Source: Phycisphaerae bacterium (GTDB lineage: Bacteria > Planctomycetota > Phycisphaerae > Sedimentisphaerales > Anaerohalosphaeraceae). Taken from it: a DNA stretch of 5,356 nt. The notes under the pieces are model-generated. The model was not told the DNA's origin, did not search any database, and was given only the letters and a program-made list of their open reading frames with translations. This document shows positions 1-5,356 of this stretch, piece after piece. How positions within the stretch are numbered: the stretch's first letter is position 1; every line of letters starts with the position of its first letter. A program made the translations under genes and the position numbers. The stretch is from NCBI GenBank assembly GCA_003567095.1, contig PXAQ01000027.1:1-5356 (forward strand), in the 5' to 3' direction.

Positions 1-2
1 AT

Positions 3-1490
3 GAGGAAAATGACTTTCTCTCCATGGTCTATCCCGATCCGGAACTTCGCCGTGATGTGGCTGAGCGCATGACCCCCAACCTGCAACGGCTGGCCGACCG
101 GGGCGTCAATTTCCAGAATGCATATTGTCCATCGCCGGCCTGCAACCCTTCCCGGGCGGCGATTATGACCGGTTTCCGTCCGCACGTCACTGGTTTGGTG
201 GCGATTTTGGGAGACGCCTTTTTCCGTGACTGGGAATTTCAGGGGGAGCAGCCAATGGCCGATGCCGTCACCATGCCTGAATTACTGAAAAATAATGGCT
301 GGTACACAGCCGGTACCGGAAAAATTTTCCATTCGGAAAATTTTGATTCCCAGGACGGCCATCGATCCTGGCACCATTATACCTACGTGAGGGGGCGTCC
401 TCAGGGTCCTATCGAGTTATCCGAACTGAGCCCGCAGAATTTTGAGACGGAAGCTCGGCGTGTACGCTGGGGTCAGCATGGATACGACCATGAGACGTAC
501 CATCTCATGAACGATTACCAAAAGGCCGACTTCATCGGCAAGTTGCTTGAAGAAGGTGAAGCCACCCATAGGGGTACCACCTACAAGATTCCGGACGACG
601 ACAACCCCTTCTTTATTGCACTCGGTATTTTCAGGCCTCATTTGCCCTTTTTTACCACCAAGGATTTGATTGATCTCTTTCCGGTGGAGGAAATGTCGGT
701 CACGCAGGAGTTGCTGGATTTCTATATCCAGGATGGTGCCGATATGTCCGGAGGAATGCGTTATTCCGGCATACAGATGGGAGAGAACGGGGAGCCGGAG
801 ATGGGCAGCAGTAACTTTAACGGGGTGCTGCGGAATGCATTAACGGTGGACCCCGAGGACGGGGATATGAGGGCATGGCGGGAAATGCTGGCCCACTACT
901 TTGCCTCCACCGCACTGGCTGACCGGGCGGTGGGCCGTGCGCTGGACGCGTTGGATGCCAGCCCGTACCGTGATAATACCATGGTCATCCTGTGGAGCGA
1001 CCACGGCTTTCACATGGGTGAAAAACTTCATGTGGGCAAGTTTACCCTGTGGAATCAAGCCGCACGGGCACCCTTCATCATCATGGATCCGCGCTTCCCC
1101 GAGTCGGCGGGCATGAACTCTCACACCCCGGTCTCTTTAATAGATATCTACCCGACGGTGGCGGCCATGGCCGGCTATGAATTGCCGGATCACCGTATCA
1201 CCGGCAGCGATTTAACTCCATTGCTGCGGGATCCCACTCTGGGACGTGAGGAGCCGGTTCTGGTGACGTATGGCAGCCCGAACAACTATGACCATACGGT
1301 GCGCAAGGGACGCTACAAACTTGCCTACTATACCCGCGGCCACTCAGAACCTCAGGTGGAACTGTATGACCTGGCGAAAGATCCCCAGGAATTCCGCAAC
1401 CTGGCAGTTCTTCCCGAATATGGCGAAATCAAGGAAATGATAGTGGAGGTTCTGTACCAGGCGTTGGAAGACGGTCATGGAACTCCTTGA
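3..1490 (+). CDS. Sulfatase, type I (Cys-type, iduronate-2-sulfatase-like), 5'-truncated by window edge
   Basis: Hydrolyses sulfate esters, most likely on a sulfated polysaccharide in the periplasm or outside the cell. The frame is open from base 3 (reading E-E-N-D-F-L-S), so the Met at 24 is internal and the true start, signal peptide and first metal-binding Asp pair lie upstream. Numbering from that Met, the sulfatase signature C-N-P-S-R is at 40-44; Cys40 (bases 141-143) is the residue converted to formylglycine. G-T-G-K at 97-100 with His103, R-P-H at 204-206, and S-D-H-G at 325-328 followed by G-E-K-L-H and Lys339 are the other active-site blocks. The D-H-G-x-H-x-G-E-K-L-H-x-x-K-F-T arrangement is typical of the iduronate-2-sulfatase-like branch. 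The C-terminal subdomain (about 415-488), with the usual E-L-Y-D-L-x-x-D-P motif, is complete. The gene ends 425 bp before the GH49-like gene on the same strand. The family call is firm; the substrate is not known. Confidence 0.93.
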   Translation, partial: EENDFLSMVYPDPELRRDVAERMTPNLQRLADRGVNFQNAYCPSPACNPSRAAIMTGFRPHVTGLVAILGDAFFRDWEFQGEQPMADAVTMPELLKNNGWYTAGTGKIFHSENFDSQDGHRSWHHYTYVRGRPQGPIELSELSPQNFETEARRVRWGQHGYDHETYHLMNDYQKADFIGKLLEEGEATHRGTTYKIPDDDNPFFIALGIFRPHLPFFTTKDLIDLFPVEEMSVTQELLDFYIQDGADMSGGMRYSGIQMGENGEPEMGSSNFNGVLRNALTVDPEDGDMRAWREMLAHYFASTALADRAVGRALDALDASPYRDNTMVILWSDHGFHMGEKLHVGKFTLWNQAARAPFIIMDPRFPESAGMNSHTPVSLIDIYPTVAAMAGYELPDHRITGSDLTPLLRDPTLGREEPVLVTYGSPNNYDHTVRKGRYKLAYYTRGHSEPQVELYDLAKDPQEFRNLAVLPEYGEIKEMIVEVLYQALEDGHGTP

Positions 1491-1572
1491 TTATCATTCT
1501 GCCTGATAAAGAGTGCGGGAATGTTCTGAGAGGGTCCGGTTCTTTGGACAGGACGCTGCTATGACCCAGTGC

Positions 1573-1609
1573 CACCTCGTATTGGCACCCGAGTTGCCAA
1601 TACGGGGTG
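1573..1609. repeat. 15-bp-arm inverted repeat with 7-nt loop
   Basis: The left arm 1573-1587 pairs with the right arm 1595-1609 over 15 positions, with a single T-G wobble (1577-1605). The loop is CCCGAGT (1588-1594). The inner ten pairs, CGTATTGGCA against TGCCAATACG, are perfect. It begins 83 nt after the sulfatase stop. It could form a transcript-end or RNA-stabilising hairpin for the sulfatase mRNA, but no T-run follows on either strand, so it is not a standard intrinsic terminator. It could equally be a protein-binding dyad. Confidence 0.75.
1583..1597 (+). promoter_or_regulatory. Candidate sigma-54 (RpoN) -24/-12 promoter
   Basis: TGGCACCCGAGTTGC matches the sigma-54 core TGGCAC-N5-TTGC at all ten defined bases, with GG at 1584-1585 and GC at 1596-1597 in the required GG-N10-GC spacing. 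Transcription would start near 1609, about 306 nt upstream of the GH49-like start codon, in the correct orientation. It overlaps the loop and inner arms of the 1573-1609 inverted repeat, so part of the match could be a by-product of that dyad. Because of the symmetry, the minus strand also shows GG-N10-GC, but with mismatches to the core. Sigma-54 promoters need an enhancer-binding activator; I could not identify its site. Confidence 0.4.
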
Positions 1610-1639
1610 CCTGATGACTATTTGCCACGCCGATGAAGT

Positions 1640-1653
1640 CGTGAACGTTCACG
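1640..1653. promoter_or_regulatory. Perfect 14-bp palindrome, LacI-family-like operator
   Basis: CGTGAACGTTCACG is a perfect dyad with a central CG. Its GTGAxCGxTCAC form closely resembles symmetric LacI/GalR-family operators (compare the GTGAGCGCTCAC of the ideal lac operator). It lies about 31 nt downstream of the start predicted for the sigma-54-like promoter and 262 nt before the GH49-like gene, a position where a repressor could block transcription. LacI-type regulators commonly control carbohydrate genes. The regulator itself is not in the window, so this rests on sequence form and position alone. Confidence 0.35.
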
Positions 1654-1915
1654 GCGGGATGATCAGCGCGTGCTGCAAGCGCCGCCGGGTCCAGATTTAA
1701 GAGCATTAGTCAATCGAAGTCGTGATGAGTGGACGGGGCAAGCTCCTTTTAGATGGCAAAATTGGAATGTATACTGGCTCATAGTGACAGGGTCCGCGAT
1801 CGCTACGATCTGGCAGGATACATTTATAACCAAAGATTGTTGTACACAGGCGAAAAGGCTGTCTCAGAGATCTGTGTAAAATCGATGAATTAAATCAATA
1901 TCGGAGATTGGTACA

Positions 1916-4162
1916 ATGAAGACATTAATAATGATGGCGATGTGTTTAATGGTTGCGGGGACGGTCCTGCCCGCAGGACTTTCGGTATATCCACCGGTGC
2001 CGGGACTTGATCCCTCGCCGCACTACAGCTTCCGTGTCCGCCAAGTCGGTTCGGATCAGTGGATGGAACCGTTTGCCTGGTTGACGCGCTGTGTCGACAG
2101 CACCCCGGAAAATGATGCCACTCGGTATTACAGTCAATATATCGGAGGCTGGAGCCAAACCTACTGTAACTTCGAGATCGGTGAGGATGTGCCGGTGGAA
2201 GTGGAAATCACCCGCTTGAATCCGGAAACAGGTGAACCGGTTGAAATCAGCAAAGCGACCCCTCATCCCCGCCGCAAGGTGCGCTCCTGGCGGGTTGAAG
2301 ATGGCCGGGCCTATGTTGTCATTGATAAGCCGGCCTTGTTTGCCGTGGATATCGACGGGCAGATGGATGAAAATAATGCGCCCCGCGCCAAGCCCACCGG
2401 GTTTGAGGATGATGTATTTCCTTTCCGTAATGAAAACGCGATTCACACAGTGTCGGTTTTCGCCAACCCGTTCATCACCGATAAGCCGGATCCGAATGAC
2501 CCGTCTGTCTATACCGTGGAGCCTGGCGAGATTCCTCCGGAAACCGGCGATTGGGCCACCCTGTATTTCAAGCCGGGCGTTCACAGGTTGTTCAAAGGGG
2601 AGCGTATGGACGCTTATTACGAGGGGTTCGACTTTCAGCTTAAAAGTAACAAGAGCTATTATATTCCGGGAGATGCCATGGTCTACGGACATATGAATGA
2701 CCGCGATACGACTGGCTTTACCCGCAATGTCCGCGTGTTCGGACATGGAACCCTGTCCGGAGAAAAAAGTTTACATCCTCAGGATATAGACCCAGCGATG
2801 CATCATATTTCCACGGAAGAAGGAACACGGTATAGAACCTTGGATCTCGATCGCACGGTCGGATCCAGGGTGGAGGGAATTACCATGGCGGATCCCGCCA
2901 ACCACACCATGAAATTATGCAGTAAAGGTCATGCCGATCCGGAAGAGAAACCCATTAATTACGCGCGCTGGCTGAAAGTGATTACCTGGCGCGCAAATGG
3001 CGATGGGATTACCATACGTGGCAACGGCTATCTGGAGGATTCCTTCATCCGTGCACAGGATGACGGCACCTATGTAAGAGGGCTGGGGATTCGCCGGGTT
3101 GTCTATTGGAATGATGTCAATGGTGCCGCGCTCCGGGGCTCGTTCATTATGCATGACCGGCTCGCCAATTTTCCTTCCACCCTGCCGGATAAACTTTACA
3201 TGGAAGACATCGATGTGATCTATGGTCGCGGGGTTTACCATTATAATAATTCAAGAAAGTCGGTTATCCAAATGCAGAGCTTCAGACAACGGCAGGGTAA
3301 CACGGCCTCACATGTTGTTTACCGGAATATCAATTATGAAGACCCCATGCCGCAGCGTTCGCTGTTCGGCTTTGACATCCGTGTTGACCGTGGCAACCCG
3401 AGGGGCAGCGTGAAAGGGGTACGCTTTGAAAATATCCAGGCTGCCGCGCCTACGGTTTTCGGTCGACCCAACACATTTTGGGGCGGTCCGAATAATACGA
3501 TCTCCAATATGTTTTTTGACAACGTGGTTATCGCCGGTCGACAAGTAAACAGTATCGATGACTTCACTCACAACGAGCATGCGTTTGACTTTGTGTTTGA
3601 AAATACGGAGCCGCAGACCATGACCTATCTCAACACCTCCGGTTATGGCAAATGGTACATTCGCGACGATTGGACCGGTGGGGTGGAACCGGCCGACCAC
3701 GATATTGTCAACCACACGTCCGTGGCCGATGCCCTGACCGTCGATGCCCCGGCCTATGCGGGATCCTTGAATGTGTCTCACGCCAACGGGGCTGTTATTC
3801 GCATAGAACACGCAGGCTCTCTGGCTGTTACTGACAAGGTATCGCTGGGTTCTGCTCAGGGCACTGGAAACATTGAGCTGTTTGATGGTACGTTGGAAAT
3901 CAAAGACAGTGACAGCGGCGCCTTGTCGGTCACCAGCGGGATCATCCATTTTGATAAGGGAACCCTGCGCTGGTCCGGCAGACAGATCGACAGGATTCAG
4001 GAACTCCAGAATGCAGGGGTGTTTTCTTTCGGAGAAGGACGGCCGGATGGTCATTCCGACACCGCAACGTCCATCACCAGAACACAATCCGCCACGCTTT
4101 ATGCAGAGTTCGACGAATCTTCCGGCTACACCACAGTTTGGCTCGCCGGTGACGGGGGGTGA
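1916..4162 (+). CDS. Secreted GH49-like (dextranase/isopullulanase-type) beta-helix glycoside hydrolase
   Basis: Endo-type polysaccharide hydrolase, 748 residues. The start is fixed by GGAGA at 1903-1907, 8 nt before the ATG. Residues 1-20 form a signal peptide ending near L-P-A. About 35-200 is an N-terminal beta-sandwich; the segment with F-A-N-P-F (182-186), V-E-P-G-E-I (201-206), D-W (212-213) and L-Y-F-K-P-G-V (216-222) matches the linker GH49 enzymes show before their beta-helix. H-G-T-L-S-G-E (277-283) marks the first helix turns. The catalytic acids are N-G-D-G with Asp363 and Q-D-D-G with Asp382 and Asp383: spacings of 19 and 20, as in GH49 (Asp376, 395, 396 of Penicillium dextranase) rather than 21 and 22 as in GH28 polygalacturonase. 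The catalytic domain closes near G-K-W (578-580). Residues about 590-748 are a beta-strand-rich extension. Known GH49 activities include dextran and pullulan cleavage; the sulfatase neighbour points to a sulfated substrate here. Fold and family are well supported, the substrate is open. Confidence 0.88.
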   Translation: MKTLIMMAMCLMVAGTVLPAGLSVYPPVPGLDPSPHYSFRVRQVGSDQWMEPFAWLTRCVDSTPENDATRYYSQYIGGWSQTYCNFEIGEDVPVEVEITRLNPETGEPVEISKATPHPRRKVRSWRVEDGRAYVVIDKPALFAVDIDGQMDENNAPRAKPTGFEDDVFPFRNENAIHTVSVFANPFITDKPDPNDPSVYTVEPGEIPPETGDWATLYFKPGVHRLFKGERMDAYYEGFDFQLKSNKSYYIPGDAMVYGHMNDRDTTGFTRNVRVFGHGTLSGEKSLHPQDIDPAMHHISTEEGTRYRTLDLDRTVGSRVEGITMADPANHTMKLCSKGHADPEEKPINYARWLKVITWRANGDGITIRGNGYLEDSFIRAQDDGTYVRGLGIRRVVYWNDVNGAALRGSFIMHDRLANFPSTLPDKLYMEDIDVIYGRGVYHYNNSRKSVIQMQSFRQRQGNTASHVVYRNINYEDPMPQRSLFGFDIRVDRGNPRGSVKGVRFENIQAAAPTVFGRPNTFWGGPNNTISNMFFDNVVIAGRQVNSIDDFTHNEHAFDFVFENTEPQTMTYLNTSGYGKWYIRDDWTGGVEPADHDIVNHTSVADALTVDAPAYAGSLNVSHANGAVIRIEHAGSLAVTDKVSLGSAQGTGNIELFDGTLEIKDSDSGALSVTSGIIHFDKGTLRWSGRQIDRIQELQNAGVFSFGEGRPDGHSDTATSITRTQSATLYAEFDESSGYTTVWLAGDGG

Positions 4163-4390
4163 GCCGATTTCCCATTTGAAGCAGAAAGGTTCCGCGGCCA
4201 CCGCCTGAACCCCTGGTTTAATTTGTAAAAATCTGTCATGAATAACACTCTGAACGTGTTTAACAAACCTTCTGCGGGACATAGTCAATCTCCTGCATGA
4301 ACGAATCTCTATCCCAATAGGCGACCATTTGTGTCGCTTTCATTCCCCGATTTCCTGAATTTTTCAGTAGCCAAACCCCCTTTTCGCAAG
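4163..4390. other. AT-richer non-coding tail after the GH49-like gene
   Basis: No gene is supported here. Bases 4201-4260 contain 24 G/C of 60 by my count, well below the region that follows. Small dyads are present: AACAC/GTGTT around 4244-4260, a 7-bp hairpin at 4319-4339, and CTGAA-TTT-TTCAG at 4355-4367. None has a strong terminator T-run. The transcript end of the glycosidase gene and any promoter for the following RNA-like region should lie here, but I could not assign either with confidence. Confidence 0.6.
4319..4340 (+). terminator. Weak candidate terminator hairpin downstream of GH49-like gene
   Basis: AGGCGAC (4319-4325) pairs with GTCGCTT (4333-4339) as a 7-bp stem with one G-T wobble and a CATTTGT loop. 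Only a short T-stretch, shared with the stem, follows. It is about 155 nt after the glycosidase stop. It is a possible but poor intrinsic terminator. Confidence 0.22.
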
Positions 4391-4446
4391 GCACTCCCCC
4401 CCAGTCCGGGGTGTACCCCCGGCCATTTTCCGGGCCTTCGCCCTGT

Positions 4447-4468
4447 CAGCGCAGAAAGTCTCGCGCTG
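4447..4468 (+). repeat. Hairpin in the RNA-like region (CAGCGC/GCGCTG)
   Basis: CAGCGC (4447-4452) pairs perfectly with GCGCTG (4463-4468). The stem continues inward with AGA (4453-4455) on TCT (4459-4461) across a single bulged C, leaving an AAG loop. One of the stronger local stems supporting an RNA reading of this region. Confidence 0.55.
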
Positions 4469-4656
4469 CTCGACTGCTATGTCAGACGAAGGGTGACTGT
4501 CATTGGGTTCAGTCCCATACCAGCGTCTCAGCAAGCGGAACAATCGCAGACCCGTCAGGGCCGTCGGGGCGTCCGGTCGCAGGGCGGCTGCCGACCCTCG
4601 CGTTCTTGCCCGGGAGGTCAATTCATCGCGCCCAGGCGTCGGCGGCGGGCTTGAGA

Positions 4657-4695
4657 CTGCGTCCTGTCCGAATGCTTCGCCGGTGGAAGACGCAG
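4657..4695 (+). repeat. Long-range stem CTGCGTC/GACGCAG in the RNA-like region
   Basis: CTGCGTC (4657-4663) and GACGCAG (4689-4695) are perfect complements. They enclose a second short pairing of TCC (4667-4669) with GGA (4685-4687) and a loop containing GCTTCGCC. The nested arrangement looks like a stem with internal loops rather than a simple protein site. Confidence 0.5.
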
Positions 4696-4727
4696 GGACG
4701 CCGTTTCGGGGTCAGGCCGGGTTTAAC

Positions 4728-4745
4728 CCAACGCGCTGACGTTGG
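4728..4745. repeat. Inverted repeat CCAACG-N6-CGTTGG
   Basis: A perfect 6-bp dyad, partly overlapping a smaller one just upstream (GGGTT-T-AACCC, 4719-4729). The two share bases 4728-4729, so they could be alternative pairings of one RNA segment. A match to an integron attC end box was considered and rejected. Confidence 0.5.
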
Positions 4746-4956
4746 CTGTCGCTGTCGGAACCTGCCCCTGTACGGCTTCGATTCGGCACCTTCGTGCCTT
4801 GACGCTCGGCTTCGCTCGACTATCGACCAATCGGCGCTCAATTCGAAAATCGCTTGATTTCTCTGCGCCCGCCGCCGCGCCTGCCTTCGGCACCACGCCG
4901 CCCGGCGACCGATACACTCCCGACGGCCCGCATCACTGCGATTCGCCAAATAACAC

Positions 4957-4987
4957 GCCCTCTGCATCCACCGCAGAGGGCTTTTTT
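4957..4987 (+). terminator. Strong intrinsic (Rho-independent) terminator
   Basis: GCCCTCTGC (4957-4965) pairs perfectly over 9 bp with GCAGAGGGC (4973-4981) around an ATCCACC loop and is followed at once by six T (4982-4987). This is a textbook + strand terminator. No protein gene precedes it for almost 800 bp, so it most likely ends the transcript of the GC-rich structured region. It lies 74 nt before the start codon at 5062, so it could instead act as an attenuator in that gene's leader. Confidence 0.88.
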
Positions 4988-5007
4988 CATGTCCACACCG
5001 CCCGACA

Positions 5008-5024
5008 GCGCTCACCGTGAGCGC
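5008..5024. promoter_or_regulatory. Operator-like or hairpin dyad upstream of the small protein gene
   Basis: GCGCTCACCGTGAGCGC is a perfect inverted repeat of 8-bp arms around one C. It sits between the terminator and the Shine-Dalgarno site of the gene at 5062, 37 nt before its start codon. It could be a repressor site over the promoter, or in RNA a 7-bp hairpin with a CCG loop near the ribosome site. I saw no convincing -35/-10 pair between 4988 and 5061. Confidence 0.45.
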
Positions 5025-5050
5025 GGGGCGATTTGTTTACTTTCATTCGA

Positions 5051-5055
5051 AAGGA
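5051..5055 (+). promoter_or_regulatory. Shine-Dalgarno AAGGA that fixes the start at 5062
   Basis: AAGGA lies 6 nt before the ATG at 5062. An in-frame ATG at 5017 would add 15 residues, but it lies inside the 5008-5024 dyad and has no Shine-Dalgarno, so 5062 is preferred. Confidence 0.7.
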
Positions 5056-5061
5056 CCCATT

Positions 5062-5355
5062 ATGAAACAGAACACACAACCGCAACCGCTGCTTGCCGGC
5101 CCGGACATCCTCGAGGTGATCGACTTCTGCCGCAAGCACAACCTCAACGCCGAACGGGTCGGCGACTGGATCTGGGTGGACTTTGCCGAAAAGCCCCCCA
5201 AGACCCTGCGGCAGACACTGCGCCAGTTCGGCTTTGTCTGGTCGGCCCGTCGCGGCATGTGGGCGCACAATTGTGGCAAACCGGCCAAAAGCGCCTACGA
5301 AAGCCACCCGTGGGATACCTACACCCACACCACCGTCAGCCGCAGCAACGGCTAA
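5062..5355 (+). CDS. Small Trp-rich protein of mobile-element type, 97 aa, function unknown
   Basis: A complete short protein whose TAA stop ends one base before the window edge. It is soluble-looking, with no signal peptide or membrane segment. A Gly/Pro-containing N-terminus leads into a helix (about 14-28), then G-D-W-I-W-V-D-F (34-41), a K-P turn (44-45), a helix with T-L-R-Q-T-L-R-Q (48-55) and F-G-F-V-W-S-x-R-R-x-M-W (56-67). The W-x-W-V ... K-P ... L-x-x-x-G-F-x-W-x-x-x-R-x-x-W pattern is one I associate with small proteins on plasmids and integrative elements, where the motif is usually written with G-D-T-K-P; no biochemical function is known to me. The tail (about 73-97) is Ser/Thr/His-rich and probably disordered. 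Codons are strongly G/C-ending, unlike the carbohydrate genes upstream, which fits separate origin. The gene follows a strong terminator, so it may be independently transcribed or attenuated. Confidence 0.75.
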   Translation: MKQNTQPQPLLAGPDILEVIDFCRKHNLNAERVGDWIWVDFAEKPPKTLRQTLRQFGFVWSARRGMWAHNCGKPAKSAYESHPWDTYTHTTVSRSNG

Positions 5356-5356
5356 A

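Larger units (their letters stand above)
1491..1915. other. Intergenic regulatory region between sulfatase and GH49-like gene
   Basis: These 425 bp contain no gene I can support. What stands out is a long inverted repeat at 1573-1609 holding a sigma-54-like promoter core, a perfect 14-bp palindrome at 1640-1653, and a Shine-Dalgarno GGAGA at 1903-1907 serving the next gene. A short imperfect dyad, TGAATTAAATCA (1886-1897), lies just upstream of that site. The length is more than a simple operon spacer needs, which suggests the downstream gene has its own control region. Confidence 0.7.
4391..4987 (+). ncRNA. Candidate long structured non-coding RNA (family not recognised)
   Basis: About 600 nt of GC-rich sequence (46 of 60 bases G/C at 4561-4620 by my count) ends in a strong intrinsic terminator at 4957-4987. 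Successive local hairpins are visible: 4406-4422 (6 bp, TGTAC loop), 4432-4443 (4 bp, CTTC loop), 4447-4468 (9 bp with one bulge), 4492-4516 (7 bp with one bulge), 4657-4695 (7 bp plus an inner 3 bp), 4728-4745 (6 bp) and 4785-4798 (5 bp, CTTC loop). Reading frames are open in several frames at once, on both strands, with low-complexity Arg/Pro/Ser-rich translations and no recognisable domain or good ribosome site, as expected of GC-rich structured RNA rather than a gene. I see no RNase P, tmRNA, SRP or rRNA signature. The 5' end is set only by where the hairpin-rich sequence begins. It may be an independent RNA, or a long leader of the gene at 5062. Confidence 0.4.

Noticed and set aside
24..26. 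Met codon as start of the sulfatase gene
   Set aside because: The frame is open to the window edge and a type I sulfatase needs an N-terminal strand with metal-binding Asp residues before this point; no Shine-Dalgarno precedes it.
1748..1775. Sigma-70-type promoter TTTAGA-N16-TATACT
   Set aside because: The -10 is good but the -35 matches only four of six bases; such pairs are common by chance. It remains a fallback if the sigma-54 site is not used.
1670..1879. 69-codon + strand reading frame in the gap before the glycosidase
   Set aside because: No ribosome site, no recognisable domain, and it overlaps what looks like the regulatory leader; not supported as a gene.
1946..2746. 266-codon minus-strand frame opposite the glycosidase gene
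   Set aside because: Antisense shadow of the GH49-like gene; no domain and no ribosome site.
4144..4210. Possible frameshift in the G-run at the end of the glycosidase gene (extension to about 4208 in another frame)
   Set aside because: The extension adds only a short meaningless tail, and the W-L-A-G-D-G-G ending is a reasonable natural C-terminus.
3308..4288. 326-codon minus-strand frame opposite the end of the glycosidase gene
   Set aside because: Its translation has no recognisable domain, while the + strand frame has family motifs and a complete catalytic fold.
4447..4470. RNase P-like AGAAAGTC block
   Set aside because: The flanking GAGG and the distal conserved RNase P motifs are absent, and the block is inside a local hairpin.
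4501..4520. tRNA T-arm-like sequence (GGGTTCAGTCCC)
   Set aside because: The loop lacks the invariant A58, and no acceptor, anticodon or D arm can be placed around it.
4364..4621. 85-codon minus-strand frame in the GC-rich region
   Set aside because: No recognisable domain; the terminator and hairpins favour + strand transcription of this region.
4726..4745. Integron attC-like box (ACCCAAC, fitting RYYYAAC)
   Set aside because: No matching GTTRRRY box occurs downstream within attC range; GTTGGCT at 4741-4747 breaks the consensus.
4411..4857. 148-codon + strand frame in the GC-rich region
   Set aside because: Low-complexity Arg/Ser/Pro-rich translation, overlapping open frames in the other two phases, no ribosome site; more likely non-coding RNA.

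Overview
The window looks like a piece of a bacterial genome specialised in degrading sulfated polysaccharide, next to a compositionally different, probably mobile or accessory stretch. A cysteine-type sulfatase (C-x-P-S-R) sits beside a large secreted beta-helix glycosidase of GH49 type, both on the + strand. That pairing, the sulfatase's resemblance to iduronate-2-sulfatase-like enzymes, and a C-terminal beta-rich extension on the glycosidase are typical of the PVC group, for example marine Kiritimatiellota, Lentisphaerae or Planctomycetes. The taxonomic call is an inference; nothing in the window proves it.

Layout. Bases 1-1490 hold a sulfatase that is missing its N-terminus at the window edge. 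Bases 1491-1915 are non-coding. They carry a 15-bp-arm inverted repeat (1573-1609) with a perfect sigma-54 promoter core (TGGCAC-N5-TTGC, 1583-1597) inside it. A 14-bp perfect palindrome resembling a LacI-family operator (1640-1653) follows. Bases 1916-4162 encode a 748-residue secreted GH49-like glycosidase with a visible catalytic Asp triad. Bases 4163 to about 4380 are an AT-richer non-coding tail with weak hairpins. Bases from about 4390 to 4987 are very GC-rich, packed with local hairpins, without a convincing protein, and end in a textbook intrinsic terminator (4957-4987); I read this as a candidate structured non-coding RNA of roughly 600 nt. A 17-nt inverted repeat (5008-5024) and a Shine-Dalgarno site precede a small 97-residue Trp-rich protein (5062-5355) of a type I associate with mobile elements.

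How it fits together. The sulfatase would remove sulfate esters and the GH49-like enzyme would cut the backbone, both outside the cytoplasm. The gap between them could give the glycosidase its own regulated promoter. The distal RNA candidate and small protein look unrelated to the carbohydrate genes and probably belong to a different genetic unit.
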